From positions 2,163,054 to 2,227,053 of the forward strand of contig NC_044922.1 in assembly GCF_003576645.1 (NCBI RefSeq): a stretch of DNA of 64,000 nucleotides. The letters run 5' to 3'. How positions within the stretch are numbered: the first letter of the stretch is position 1; the number at the start of each line of letters is the position of its first letter. Under the pieces are notes generated by a model, which was given only the letters and a program-made list of their open reading frames with translations, was not told where the DNA came from and did no database searches. A program made the position numbers and the translations under genes. Below, one piece after another: positions 26,943-37,800 of this stretch. The stretch is from Ipomoea triloba (taxonomy: Eukaryota; Streptophyta; Magnoliopsida; Solanales; Convolvulaceae).

Positions 26943-29549
26943 ATATATATATGTATATATGTATATATATATATGTATATATGTATATATATATATGTAT
27001 ATATGTATATATATATATGTATATATGTATATATATATATGTATATATGTATATATATATATGTATATATGTATATATGCGTGTAAGTATGACTATTCAT
27101 GAGGCTCAAAGGAACTTGGAATTACAATCTCACAACCTTGAGCAAAGAGAGAAGTTGCCCCTATTATGTCTATCCCAAGTTGCAAACGAACATGTGAGAT
27201 CTATGGGAATCTCATAATGCTAAAATCATCAAAATACTAAAAAATCATAGCCATGAATGCTAATCAAATTTGGAATACCTCTAATAACAGACTCAGCATC
27301 AGAATCACTAAGCATTAATTTGAATGATGGCTCCAAGCTTAACTTTTCCTCAAACCGTGATGACAGGATGCTAATGACATTGTTCCTTGCCACAGCAACA
27401 CAATCACCATTGGCACTCCATCCAACTGTCAAAAAGCAATAAAGTTACTGAGTACTGGTAGCCGGGCACATATCATCGCATTATGTGCAAGTCCACAGAG
27501 ACACAACCAAAAGGCAAAAGTAAAATAAAATAAAAGTAAAAAGTTCTCTTGTCTTCATGATATTCCAGATAAATTTGCAATCACTTTTCAACATTATAAA
27601 AGCCATACAGCAGTCTGCCTATGAAACCGAACATTAACTGGTGCTTGGTATGCAAGAATGAGTATGGAATGTAGTTATGATTCTAGATTTCAAATCCATT
27701 TTGTTGCTTGGTACAAAAGAATCGAATCAGAGAGACATTCCCAATCCAAATTTTCTTCACAATTTCATTCAGTCCAAAAATGAACTGAATGCTCATTCCT
27801 TATGCCCACTATTCACGATGTCTACTTTACCCATCATCATTCTTATTACTTACAATCATAAATCTTTAATTCACCTTTTACCTACTATTGTTACCAGTCA
27901 TTTAAATCCAAATTCTTTTAAGTTATTCCTTTGAAATTCAATTTTTATGATTTTTTAAAAAAATATTTTTTTACCTTTCATTCACATATATTTTTCTATA
28001 GGTACTACTAGTTTATGGAGTTATATAAGAATTTCACTCACTTTTCTTTTTTTTTTTTTTTTGTGTTCATGNAAATCCATTTTGTTGCTTGGTACAAAAG
28101 AATCGAATCAGAGAGACATTCCCAATCCAAATTTTCTTCACAATTTCATTCAGTCCAAAAATGAACTGAATGCTCATTCCTTATGCCCACTATTCACGAT
28201 GTCTACTTTACCCATCATCATTCTTATTACTTACAATCATAAATCTTTAATTCACCTTTTACCTACTATTGTTACCAGTCATTTAAATCCAAATTCTTTT
28301 AAGTTATTCCTTTGAAATTCAATTTTTATGATTTTTTAAAAAAATATTTTTTTACCTTTCATTCACATATATTTTTCTATAGGTACTACTAGTTTATGGA
28401 GTTATATAAGAATTTCACTCACTTTTTTTTTTTTTTTTTTTTTGTGTTCATGGATATCTGTATCTCTTCTAAATTTTAATTGAATCATAAGATTAATTCT
28501 ATTTTAGTTCTCATTAATTCTTTTCAAAGTATTATACATTAAGAGGGGATTTTGACTTTCAGAAATAACTTTCATTTTATTCCAACCTATACCAAGCACA
28601 GAATGAAGAATTAGAGCCCCATTCCATTCTTCACCTATTCTCATACATCGTCTCCATTCATTATGATTTCATTCCATCACACCAAGCACTACACTATAAC
28701 TTAAGATGTCAATAATTTACATAGGGATACATAAACTTACCAGCATCAACATTGTCCATTACATAATTCGCCTGACTTTGACCATGCCCACAATACAGTT
28801 TCCCTTCACTTGAAAGAAGGAGATAAATCCTTTCCTCCTTTTTAGCCCATTGCATGTCCTTGATAAAACTTTCGTTGAGGGAAAATGAAAATGATGGTTG
28901 TTGCTCCTATTACATTATGAGATCACTTTTTAGAGAGACAGAAAATACTAGTAAGAAAGCTACTGCATTACATAAAATTTAAAAAACAAAAAACAAGTAA
29001 AAAAATACTATTATAAATTTTAAAATAAATCACAGTTACCTTGAGGAGTAGGGTACTGACAGGGAAGAAGTTGATTTCACTACCCACAGTAGCAGCTAGC
29101 AAGGACTCGTCAGCAGACAAGGCCAATATCGAAACCAATCCGATAGAAATATCCACAATACACGACTCCTGAACAGAAAGCTCCTTCCTCTCATCTTTAA
29201 TCTCTTTGGCCGACGCCAAAACTTCATTGGTCCTCGCTACACAAAACCCTAAACCCAAGTGCAATGAAAAAAGTTAGCAAAACTACTTGCAGATAGATAT
29301 ACAGATACTAGAATGCTGACCGTCGGAGTGGGCGACGAAAATGAGGCGAAATCGTTCGGAGACGGCGAGAGGCTGCAAGGGAGGGACCTCGTTCTCAGGA
29401 TCAAATGGCGAAATGCCGTCGGCTTTAATGGGGACAGGCTCTCCAATTCTGCAAAAGCGATAATCCCTGGAGCCGATTTGATCTCCTTCAATCTCTTCTT
29501 CCAATTTGATGATTGCATTGGCGTTTGAGCTGGAGATTGGAGGCGCCAT
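15868..29549 (-). CDS. NUP214: Nucleoporin NUP214 (LNO1-like), FG nucleoporin
   Basis: Seventeen exons on the minus strand: 29321-29549, 29040-29248, 28741-28906, 27279-27425, 26419-26540, 25426-25538, 24686-24825, 23345-23507, 21673-23224, 20999-21151, 20741-20798, 20324-20457, 20119-20243, 19522-19861, 18945-19146, 16644-18596 and 15868-15986. They total 5925 bp, 1974 residues, with all phases matching. The ATG at 29549 opens [13 protein letters not shown]. Residues 1-430 form the N-terminal beta-propeller region, with the plant-typical VAHSDGFCVAR and [20 protein letters not shown] stretches. Residues 431-947 are low-complexity and include a 96-residue repeat. Residues about 950-1110 are heptad-rich coiled coil ([12 protein letters not shown] onward). 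The C-terminal part carries FG dipeptides ([18 protein letters not shown]). NUP214 sits on the cytoplasmic face of the nuclear pore and serves mRNA export; Arabidopsis LNO1 is needed in embryos. Alternative donor: AAG|GTAAGTG inside exon 15, near 19078. Confidence 0.9.
16188..16380. mobile_element. Palindromic MITE-like element in the last NUP214 intron
   Basis: Intron 16 (15987-16643) contains perfect 15-bp arms, ACAAGTTCATTTTTA at 16276-16290 and its complement at 16303-16317, inside a longer imperfect palindrome bounded by GGACCAGGG- and GGTGGACCCC-like ends. It is repeated at 10340-10532 only because of the large duplication. Confidence 0.5.
18483..18980. repeat. 250-bp tandem duplication across an exon-intron border of NUP214
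   Basis: Units 18483-18732 and 18733-18980 are about 90% alike and each holds the end of exon 15, a short intron and the start of exon 16. Both keep the donor ACTG|GTTAGC. Only the unit nearer exon 16 keeps the acceptor (TTTGCAG); the other has TTTCCGG. Splicing therefore probably runs from the outer donor (18945) to the surviving acceptor (18596), giving a 348-bp intron. Unlike the 5.8-kb duplication, the units have diverged, so this is a genuine older event. Confidence 0.8.
21126..21672. other. NUP214 intron 9 sequence at the copy 2 edge
   Basis: Runs from the end of the duplicated block through the rest of exon 10 (to 21151) into intron 9. It is single-copy in the window and shows that copy 2, not copy 1, joins the upstream part of the gene. 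I see no repeat or RNA gene. Confidence 0.5.
22080..23030 (-). repeat. 96-residue coding repeat within NUP214 exon 9
   Basis: Three near-identical units, each opening SVLSQ(D/E)[12 protein letters not shown] and containing [16 protein letters not shown]. The shared TCCCAAACA anchor falls at 22221, 22509 and 22881: 288 bp apart, then 372 bp. The 84-bp excess comes from extra short copies of [15 protein letters not shown] in the middle unit. All steps are multiples of three, so the frame is kept. Near-identity of the units implies recent expansion or gene conversion. Confidence 0.85.
26738..27080. repeat. TA/TG minisatellite, 22-bp period
   Basis: About 15 copies of a TATATATATATGTATATATG-like unit in NUP214 intron 4, between exons 27279-27425 and 26419-26540. 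Because 22 is not a multiple of three, every frame reads as Tyr/Ile/Met/Val/Cys strings and open frames appear on both strands. None is a gene. Confidence 0.9.
27641..28689. mobile_element. Terminal-inverted-repeat element in NUP214 intron 3
   Basis: The left end GTGCTTGGTATGCAAGAATG at 27641 is matched in reverse by the right end ending ACCAAGCAC at 28689, and the TGGAATG/CATTCCA blocks just inside are also inverted. Part of the interior is duplicated by the 380-bp N-joined repeat, so the true element is about 670 bp. I could not confirm a target-site duplication. The class (hAT- or PIF-like) is open. Confidence 0.45.
27692..28452. repeat. 380-bp direct duplication joined by one N (probable assembly artefact)
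   Basis: Copy 1 is 27692-28071, copy 2 is 28073-28452, and an N lies at 28072. The copies match except for a C/T difference inside a poly-T run near their ends. The same architecture as the 5.8-kb duplication (exact copies, single N, homopolymer near the joint) points to a second unmerged contig overlap. It falls within an intron, so the NUP214 protein is unaffected. Confidence 0.88.
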
Positions 29550-30344
29550 TTTACACTGCCAATACAAAACGTGAGAGGCGCCGCAACTCAAACCACTTTC
29601 TTCGTACCAATTCCGACAGCTTTGGAATAGAGCGCGCCGAGTATCTTTTTACGTCGTCGGCGCCAAATACGTCGGCACCGAGAAGTTCAGTGAAGAGAGC
29701 TAAAGACGGGAAGGAAGGGAAAGGAGGGAACGCAATATATGAAAAGAGCTAGAAGGGGAGCTTCAAGCTTTATTTTGCCGCAGCATATACATTCGCACCA
29801 TTGAAGGGTGTATGAGTAAATTCAGTTTTCGTGTACTAACTACTAACCAATAATATTTAAATTACAAAATAAAGATAAAATCATAATAAAAATATTTGAC
29901 AATAATTTAATTTGTGAATTTTTAGCACAAAGTTATGCTTCACCAGCACAATCACTCAATTTCGGACACCCACCAGATATATATTTAGTTTAATGGATGT
30001 CATCTCAGCATTTCGAACCTAATGATAAAGGGTGTGGCTGAGACACTAGCTTGAAAATTAAACTAGGCACCAACTCGCTAAGATTATGTTTTTTAAAATA
30101 CTTTTTTCCTTTCTCATATAGTCATATATAACTAAATGCACAAAGCGTCACATATAGTCTTGTTTGCAATAGACTAATACTAAGCCCATGGAGTTTAGAA
30201 GAAATATTGTCGTTATAACAATACTTTCAGGTGATTCGAACTAACTAAGTTAATCAATTTGAGAGAGTTTTAGTTGTTTTAATAATGTATAACCAATGTA
30301 GAGAGAGATGAAGAGAAATTGAAAGGATCATGAAAAAATATATG
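29550..30344. other. NUP214 5' region and intergenic DNA
   Basis: The stretch 29550-29760 is less AT-rich and is the likely 5' untranslated region and promoter of NUP214 (minus strand). The rest is AT-rich spacer in which I see no gene. Confidence 0.5.
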
Positions 30345-30878
30345 TGATAGGGAATATATCCCGATATGTCGACTTACATATACTAAACATTTGACCGAAT
30401 TCTACCCCAGTGTACTGTGGATCCTTTCCCAACATGCTCCGACCCTGAACGAGTATTGACCGACCCGACATAAAGTGTTATTTCCCTTATTAGCTTAATG
30501 AGACTCTGCTCTTACTTTTTCGTACTCGATCCCAACATGAATGCTTGACAAGGCCCCAAGCCTAGGAGATAGCCCTTAAAGATGTACATTGACCGTAATG
30601 CTTGGATCGGGTCCGAGAGCCATTGGTTGGTTAGGTGTTCCGCTGCACGTGAACGCTTTTCTTTAGACATTCGAACCGCGGAGTGCATGAAAGACACTTG
30701 GTGTAAAATGCCGACCTCCCAACATGTGTCCCCCTCCAACCTCTTATAAATACCCCGCTAGATGCTTGTAGATGGACTTTTCACAATTCTCCTTATAATA
30801 AGATCCTGATTAGCTCGGGAGCCTCCGACCTTTGGTCTTGATTTCCCGAGTGACTATATCTCAATCGGTACAATATCA
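30345..30878 (+). mobile_element. Possible solo LTR
   Basis: A 534-bp block of higher GC content begins TGATAGGGAATATATCCC and ends GGTACAATATCA, giving the 5-bp inverted ends TGATA/TATCA of plant LTRs. Inside, CTTATAAATACCCC near 30744 looks like the LTR core promoter TATA box. No internal retroviral-type coding sequence flanks it. The 5 bp on either side (ATATG and TACAC) do not match, so a target-site duplication is not supported. Confidence 0.45.
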
Positions 30879-31449
30879 TACACAAATATGAATACCCGAG
30901 AGTATATTTACACTATCAATATGATTGAAGATCAGATAACTAAAACATGTGGTAATAATATGGATAAGAAAGCACGATAACATTATGATTATAGTCAGCA
31001 ACAAACAATCATAATGAAATAAAATAATACTCCGTATAAGTTTATATTTAACCGGGCGCCGGCTCAAACCAATAAGATGCTCACATAGGAAGTCGAATAT
31101 GTAATATTGTGGTTATTACAATGTGGTAAGGTTGCCTCAATATTACGGGGTAGTTGTTTTAATAAAACACACAACTTGTTTACCAATTTTGTAAAGTTCA
31201 TTAATTCATGCTAATGCTTGATTATAATTTTAATAATCCAACGATGCTAAGGTGAACATCAAATTAAAGAATCCAAATAGGAAATATTTGTTACATATAC
31301 GACCATTGCAGAGGGAGAGATGAGAGAATATGATTGAAGCCAGCTAAACCACACGGTAATAATAGGAAAAACAAACAACGTCAGAACGAGAATTAAGGAA
31401 TAGCAGCTCAGCTCCACAAATATGGCGTTGGAGGTTATAACTTGCATGG
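30879..31449. other. Intergenic spacer upstream of the SKS gene
   Basis: AT-rich DNA between the possible LTR and the SKS promoter. I see no gene or structured repeat; the minus-strand frames near 31259-31700 overlap the SKS promoter and 5' end and are not supported. Confidence 0.5.
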
Positions 31450-31457
31450 TATAAAAG
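31450..31457 (+). promoter_or_regulatory. TATA box of the SKS gene
   Basis: TATAAAAG followed by GGGCG, 120 bp upstream of the ATG. The inverted pseudogene copy keeps an equivalent TATAAAAGG about 150 bp upstream of its ATG, which supports a true core-promoter element. Confidence 0.7.
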
Positions 31458-31569
31458 GGGCGTATAGCCAAGGCAATAATCGCAAGCTCTAGCAACAAGA
31501 AGAAGACGAATAAAACGCCCCATCTCTGCTCTTCTTCTTGAATAAATAAAGGGAAGGTTCCGGGGAGCC

Positions 31570-33324
31570 ATGGGGAAAACCTGCCCAATGGCCACGGTGG
31601 TGCTCTTGCTGTGTCTCTCCGTTATAAGAGCGGAGGACCCATACTTGTTCTTCACTTGGAAGGTGACCTATGGCACCATGTCCCCCATGGGCGTCCCCCA
31701 ACAGGGCATCCTCATCAACGGCCAGTTTCCGGGTCCTAAGATCAACTGCACATCCAATAACAACATTATCGTTAATGTTTTCAACGAGTTAGATGAGCCT
31801 CTGCTCTTGACGTGGAGCGGCATTCAACAGAGGAAGAATTCATGGGTTGATGGGACTATTGGGACCATGTGTCCTATTATGCCAGGCACCAACTTCACCT
31901 ACAAGCTGCAAGTTAAGGACCAGATTGGCACATATTTCTACTTCCCCACTACTGGGCTTCAACGCGCGGCTGGCGGCTATGGCCCTATCAATGTCCATAG
32001 TCGTGATCTCATCCCGGTCCCGTTTGACCGCCCCGCGGATGAGTTCAATGTTTTTATCAGTGATTGGTATAATAAAGGCCACAAGACATTGAAGAAGATT
32101 CTTGATAGCGGTCGTACCATTGCTAGACCTGATGGGGTTGTGATCAATGGGAAACATGGCAAGGTGGGAGATAAGATCGACCCACTTTTCACAATGGAAG
32201 CTGGTAAAACTTATAGGTACGAGCAATATTGCATCTACTCTAGTAAATATGTACACTTAGGTTTGAGGGGAGTTATATATCTAACATTATTTTCTTATAG
32301 GTATAGGGTATGCAACGTGGGTATGAGGACGTCGGTGAATTTCAGGTTCCAAGGACATGCCATGACATTGGTGGAGATGGAGGGCTCACACACCATACAA
32401 AATGTGTACGACTCCCTCGACCTTCATGTTGGCCAATGCCTCTCGGTGCTTGTGACGGCCGATAAAGAGCCTAAAGACTACTACTTGGTTGTCTCTAGTA
32501 GATTCTTTAAGCAAGAGTTTTCCACCGTGGCCATTATTAGCTACGCTAATGGCAGCGGTATACCTGCATCCCCAAAACTTCCTCCATCCCCACCGGAAAA
32601 CACGGAGGGCATTGCATGGTCCATTAACCAATTCCGCTCTTTCCGGTGGAACCTCACTGCTAGTGCTGCCCGCCCCAACCCTCAAGGCTCATACCACTAC
32701 GGTCAGATCAACATCACCCGCACCATCAAGCTCGTCAATTCCAAAAGCTACGTGGACGGAAAACTTAGATACACGTTCAATGGCGTTTCCCACATTAACA
32801 CCGACACCCCACTAAAGCTTGCTGAGTACTTCGGAATCTCCAAGAAGGTTTTCAAGTACGACGTCATGGGTGACACCCCTCCGGAAAATGTCGAGAAGGT
32901 GACACTCGCCCCCAACGTCGTCAATGCCACGTTCCGCAACTTCGTCGAGATTGTGTTCGAGAACCACGAGAAGACCATCCAAACCTACGACCTCGACGGC
33001 TACTCGTTTTTTGCGGTGGCCATCGAGCCGGGGAGATGGAGCCCGGAGAAAAGGAAGAACTATAACTTGGTGGACGCGGTGAGTCGACACAGCATCCAAG
33101 TCTACCCCAATTCTTGGGCCGCCATCATGACCACTCTGGATAACGCCGGGATGTGGAACCTGAGGTCAGATATGTGGGAGAAGGCCTACTTGGGACAACA
33201 ACTCTACTTCAGCGTTCTTTCACCGGAGCGTTCATTAAGAGATGAATATAATCTTCCAGAAAACCAGCAGCTTTGTGGTTTGGTGAAGGGAATGTATATG
33301 CCACCACCTTACAGCGGCTTCTAA
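31570..33324 (+). CDS. SKU5-similar (SKS) multicopper-oxidase-like secreted protein
   Basis: Exons 31570-32216 and 32301-33324, 556 residues. The 84-bp intron has no stop and is a multiple of three, so an unspliced reading gives 584 residues; splicing restores the family sequence KTYRYRVCNVGM. Residues 1-21 are a signal peptide (TVVLLLCLSVIRA). Three cupredoxin-type domains follow, with several N-glycosylation sites (NCTS, NFTY, NITR). Copper ligands are missing as in SKS proteins: TWSGIQQ stands where oxidases have HWHG, GTYFYFPT replaces the Trp-His-His motif, and the C-terminal HCH region reads NLRSDMWEKAYLGQQL. SKS proteins act at the cell wall or plasma membrane in directional growth, and this subgroup recalls pollen NTP303-type members. 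The tail PPPYSGF shows no GPI signal. Catalytic oxidase activity is unlikely. An inverted pseudogene copy lies at 40.8-42.8 kb. Confidence 0.9.
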   Translation: MGKTCPMATVVLLLCLSVIRAEDPYLFFTWKVTYGTMSPMGVPQQGILINGQFPGPKINCTSNNNIIVNVFNELDEPLLLTWSGIQQRKNSWVDGTIGTMCPIMPGTNFTYKLQVKDQIGTYFYFPTTGLQRAAGGYGPINVHSRDLIPVPFDRPADEFNVFISDWYNKGHKTLKKILDSGRTIARPDGVVINGKHGKVGDKIDPLFTMEAGKTYRYEQYCIYSSKYVHLGLRGVIYLTLFSYRYRVCNVGMRTSVNFRFQGHAMTLVEMEGSHTIQNVYDSLDLHVGQCLSVLVTADKEPKDYYLVVSSRFFKQEFSTVAIISYANGSGIPASPKLPPSPPENTEGIAWSINQFRSFRWNLTASAARPNPQGSYHYGQINITRTIKLVNSKSYVDGKLRYTFNGVSHINTDTPLKLAEYFGISKKVFKYDVMGDTPPENVEKVTLAPNVVNATFRNFVEIVFENHEKTIQTYDLDGYSFFAVAIEPGRWSPEKRKNYNLVDAVSRHSIQVYPNSWAAIMTTLDNAGMWNLRSDMWEKAYLGQQLYFSVLSPERSLRDEYNLPENQQLCGLVKGMYMPPPYSGF

Positions 33325-33374
33325 AGGGTATATTAATGTACTGTAGTGTAGGTCGAGGGGAGGGGGTGTACGAC

Positions 33375-33431
33375 GGAGCATTACTCCGGTTAATGGAGCA
33401 TTACTCCAGTAGTTAATGGGAGCATCACTCC
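33375..33431 (+). repeat. Three 13-nt hairpin modules downstream of the SKS stop
   Basis: GGAGCATTACTCC occurs at 33375-33387 and 33395-33407, and GGAGCATCACTCC at 33419-33431, starting 50 bp after the stop codon. In RNA each could fold GGAG with CUCC around a 5-nt loop. The pseudogene carries three copies in the same position and sense, so the module predates the duplication. Confidence 0.75.
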
Positions 33432-34806
33432 AGTTAACGGATGTAAACCTGGCCACTTCACTAAATAAATGACAGAAGGTTTACTTCCCTTAATTATTAT
33501 ACGTTTCTTGAATTTGCTTTAAAAAAAAAATCTTTGTTACTATTTTTATGCGTTCTTATGTCTTAGTTAATTATGCATTTATGCCCCTCTATTGACAGAG
33601 AAATATATATATATAGATACATGATGATAGCTTATATTGCACCAACTTGCTTAATTAGTGCTTGTGTTTGGTTTGTTATTAATTGTGCAAATAAATAAAG
33701 TGAGTAATATTGATCTTCTCAATTTAAACTAGAAACCTATAAATATCGTAGGCTGGTTTAGAAGTCTATAATCTTATAGACTTCACGATTATTGTTTGTT
33801 TTCCGCAACAAAGTTTATAAGAAAAAAAAAATTATGCCATGTAAAAAAATGCAATTTGAAATGTCTAATTAAAAGATTACTTGCTAGTCGTAGAGGCGAC
33901 AGAAGTATGCTCCCCGTCCCCAAAACCCTACAACCACTCCTGTTCCCACACCGTCGGATAGACAATCATCTTTTCACAATATTTAAGTAAACAAAATTAA
34001 ATATAAAACTTGTAATCTTAAGAATAGAAATCTTCATCAATTTTTAATAACAAAAAAAAAGAATATCAAATATAATATTCAAATAGTTTTCATGCAAATA
34101 ATAACATAAATACAAGACCTTGCTTGTAGTCTAGTGGCACCCAATTGCACTCCTATATGGAAGGGGGTGAATTTGAGTCTTAATGGAGACGATATAGGTT
34201 GAGAATGGGTACAATTACAACATATTCACAACCTTAATAATAATAATAATAATATTATTATTATATTTTTAAAATCAAGGCCGGGGCTTGAGGAGTATCC
34301 CCGTCCCCATTCCTAACGGAAAATGGTCATCCCTCGATAGTCACACATGTCATGTCTAATTGTAATTAGTTCAAGAATTTATTTCACCATTTTCCCAATT
34401 ATAACTTCACCTTTTGGTTGCAATTGAATTCAGGGCAAACCTGTATGTTTTTGTTTTTTTCCCTGTTTGCTGGACATTTATAACTATAAGGATTAAAATG
34501 AACAAAATGCTGTCAATATATTATAGTGTTATACATAATGAATATTGACACTGCAAAAGCTTGACAGTTCAATAAACACAAGCATGCAGTTTTATTCTCT
34601 CTTTTCAAGCAAAAAGGGACGCAGATCCAATACATGCAGAGTACTCTTTCTTTAACAAGAGACCAAGAAGATTGAGGACTGTCATGCACGCATCCTACGA
34701 CGAATGAACAAATATTACCGAGTGTTATAAAGGACATTAAAAGCTAAATTACACGACTTCTGCTTGAGCTCCTGAAAGTAGAACCTCGTCTTGCATATCC
34801 AAGTGA
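33432..34806. other. Spacer between convergent genes
   Basis: Contains the rest of the SKS 3' region, a TAA-type microsatellite near 34238-34262 and AT-rich sequence. The piece around 34120-34220 (TAGTCTAGTGGCACCC) resembles, in reverse, a piece near 39520-39580 and is probably a dispersed repeat. No gene seen. Confidence 0.5.
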
Positions 34807-37800
34807 TTAAGACTCTGCAGGGGCCTCAAACCTCGTTGGAGTATCAATTCCCATCATGCAGCACAGCCCAGAAATCAAAATTATAAGCAAAGTGATTGCC
34901 TGTTACATTAAGAGAAGCAGTCATTTGAGCACGATCCAGACGATCACTTCATCATGTTAACTAAAATAGTAGTATACGGGAAATCATTAAAAAAAAAAAA
35001 AAGGGAAAAGGAAAATAGCAAAATTAGTCTTAAAGTTATATGGATAATAGCTCATTTTGTCTTTAAATTATTGTCGTAGCCACTTTTAGTCCATGAATTA
35101 TTCTTAAAATGGTGGTTTTGTCCCAAACATTAACAGAGATGTTACTCTTTGTTAGGTATGGTAAAAAACCTAACATGGAAAAATTACAAAGATATCTCTA
35201 GTCATATAGGCTTGTTTGCCGAGGAGTAATCTCTGTTAAGGTTTGGAGCAAACCCACTATAATTTGGGAATAATTCAGGGACTAAAAGTGGTTACAGAAA
35301 TAATTTAATGATTGAGTCAACTAAATTCATATAACTTAAGAACTAAAGCTGCCACCCCCCAAAAAAATGCATGCATATCCTTCAGTCTAGAATATGTAGT
35401 AACATTCTACAAATTAATGGTAAAAGAGAAGTACTTACCACAAGTATACTCTCCAAAAATGTCGCCTTAAGTTTGCATACTTCATCACAGGTTTGATTTC
35501 CTGACCCACTGTTAACGCCACCTTCAGCGAGAAATCTTTCTAGCGCCCTATGAGATGGGTACTGAATTGACCTCAGCGGATCTGACACATAGAGGACAGT
35601 GTATTTTGCTCCCAAATGCTCCATGTGACTAATTAAATCAGTTAAAACTTGGCCTGAATATTTTGTCCAATTATTTCATGTTAGTATACAAGATAACATG
35701 ATTGATTGCATCACTTAAAAAAACATGTTTAAAATTAGACATACCCTCAGAAGCTTGTTCCTCTGATCCTTCGGAACCACTGTGGCAGAGAACAATTAGA
35801 TCTGAGTGTCCCTTGGATCTCTTCTCCATCCTTGAAACCAAATAGTTCTGCTCATACATGAAATTAACATAAAAAAAGTTAATCATTTCTTCTTTAGATG
35901 AATCATAATTTTTATACGTTTTGTTTTGTGATATAAAGAGCAGTGAATCATAGAATCTGCTACTATTAACCTGAACTGAGAGGATGTCTGGAAGCTTCTC
36001 AAAATTTCCACCCCCTACAGAGCATGACTCCAAGAAAGCTACTTTACTGGTTTCTAAATCATGCCCACATGTGTCAGTGAACTCTGAAACAAGTGAGTTT
36101 TCCACTGAATGGCCCTCCTCCGATGCCGCAATATAAGGAAAGGCTAAAGAGAAGTTGGAGCTAACAAAAGAGCCCTGTTCACAAAAACACACATATAGAA
36201 CAACTTAATCTAAGGTTTTCTGACCACAAATCACTTCTGTAGTTATCTGAGACAAAATTTACCTTGAGCAAGTCAACAAGGGAAGAATCCGCTTTTCTAG
36301 GTCTAGAAAGATCATGAGAGTGTAACTGCACATGCAAAAATTTAGTCAACTCCCCATGCAAAGTTTAAAATAAGAAGTTTCCTACATCATGGCAGTGTTC
36401 AAATAGCAAGTCACACTATAATCTTGTCATGCCATGAAAAGGCAAATACAGGATAGATAAAGTCTAAGTGTCTAACTACAAATTTCTTTGGTCAGTAAAT
36501 CAGCTCATGTAGTTTTGTTCAGGAAGTTACCTGAAGTTTTCACAAAGACGGTATATAAATAGTGTTCACAGGTTTGTTATATAACTGTTGCATAATTTGA
36601 CTTAATAGCTTTTAACATGCAAAATATAAAGTATTGCTACTGCTTTAAAGTTATAGATATCTTCATTGAATGAATATATCTGATAATGATCCAAATAGTT
36701 TAAGAAATGGTAATTGATAAGATGATTGTAAATGTACCTCTTTCCCGACAAAAATAAGCCCAATATCTAGACGTTGCTGAGCTCCATTATCTGAACACTA
36801 ATGAAGGTAAAAGATACTTTAGTTTTTTTCACATATTAAAAAGTGTAAGATAAAAGGTTGAACATAAACAAAACAATAACTATAGCAATATGGGAGAGAG
36901 AGACTACCAGCAAGTTTGACCAACCACCTTCAGACATAACAGACTTTGCTAACTCTTTCGGAGTGAGGGTTCTGTAATTTACAGTTTCACTTGTTGGAAA
37001 TCTAAAGCATAACATTAGACAACATTAGGAAATTTTTTTAATACATATACATCCAGAATGACAGAAAGAACTCAAGAAGACATCCTTCCACTTCTATGCT
37101 ATGGGATCCTCATTAAAGATGTGTTTGTTTTGTTAAAAGAGTAACAAGAACATGAAATAAGAGAGACAGATAGGAGAACAAATGACACAAATTATTTTTT
37201 TACAAGAGGAAGAACATTGTTTTATTTAATTAGCCTCATTAGTAGATTGCGCCATTTTCTTCCTCAAAATCTGACAATTAGCTATTTGGAAGTACTTTTA
37301 GGAGGATAGCCTCGAGATATACTGTAATCCATAAGTTAAGTGAATAAGCATGCTGAAGTAAGGAAAGGAGAAAACTCTGTTTGGCTGGCACAGGAACACT
37401 ATTTCAAACTTTTTATATCCAGCATCCCTATGTACAACAGTTTCCTTGTTCTCAATCAGGTAGGTGTGGTAGATTAACAGCATGAAAAAGGATTTCAGTT
37501 GGAGTAGTCTGTACAATGGTTAGAGAGATCTTATTCTTTATTGGGATTCCACAATTTTTAGCCTAATAACACTGCCAGATGAATCCTAACATCATAAAAT
37601 TACTTGTGAAGGCTTTATTCAGTTACCTTAAAGGTTAAACCTCACTATATAACAAACGTTAAATAGCTAAAAGGACATGCACGTAGTGTGTAGAATAACA
37701 AGATAGGCACAGTTATGGAGGATAAGTTTCAAAATTTTCTACTTTCTTCTATCAATTGAATTGCATAAATTCACCACAACCAACCTCAAAAATAATAACT

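Noticed and set aside
26655..27217. Overlapping open frames of 120-143 codons on both strands encoding Tyr/Ile/Met-rich chains
   Set aside because: They are the translation of the TA/TG minisatellite, open in several frames on both strands, with no conserved protein features.
31570..33324. Single-exon 584-residue SKS protein
   Set aside because: The extra 28 residues interrupt a conserved motif and are bounded by GT and AG at the same place as the paralogue's intron.
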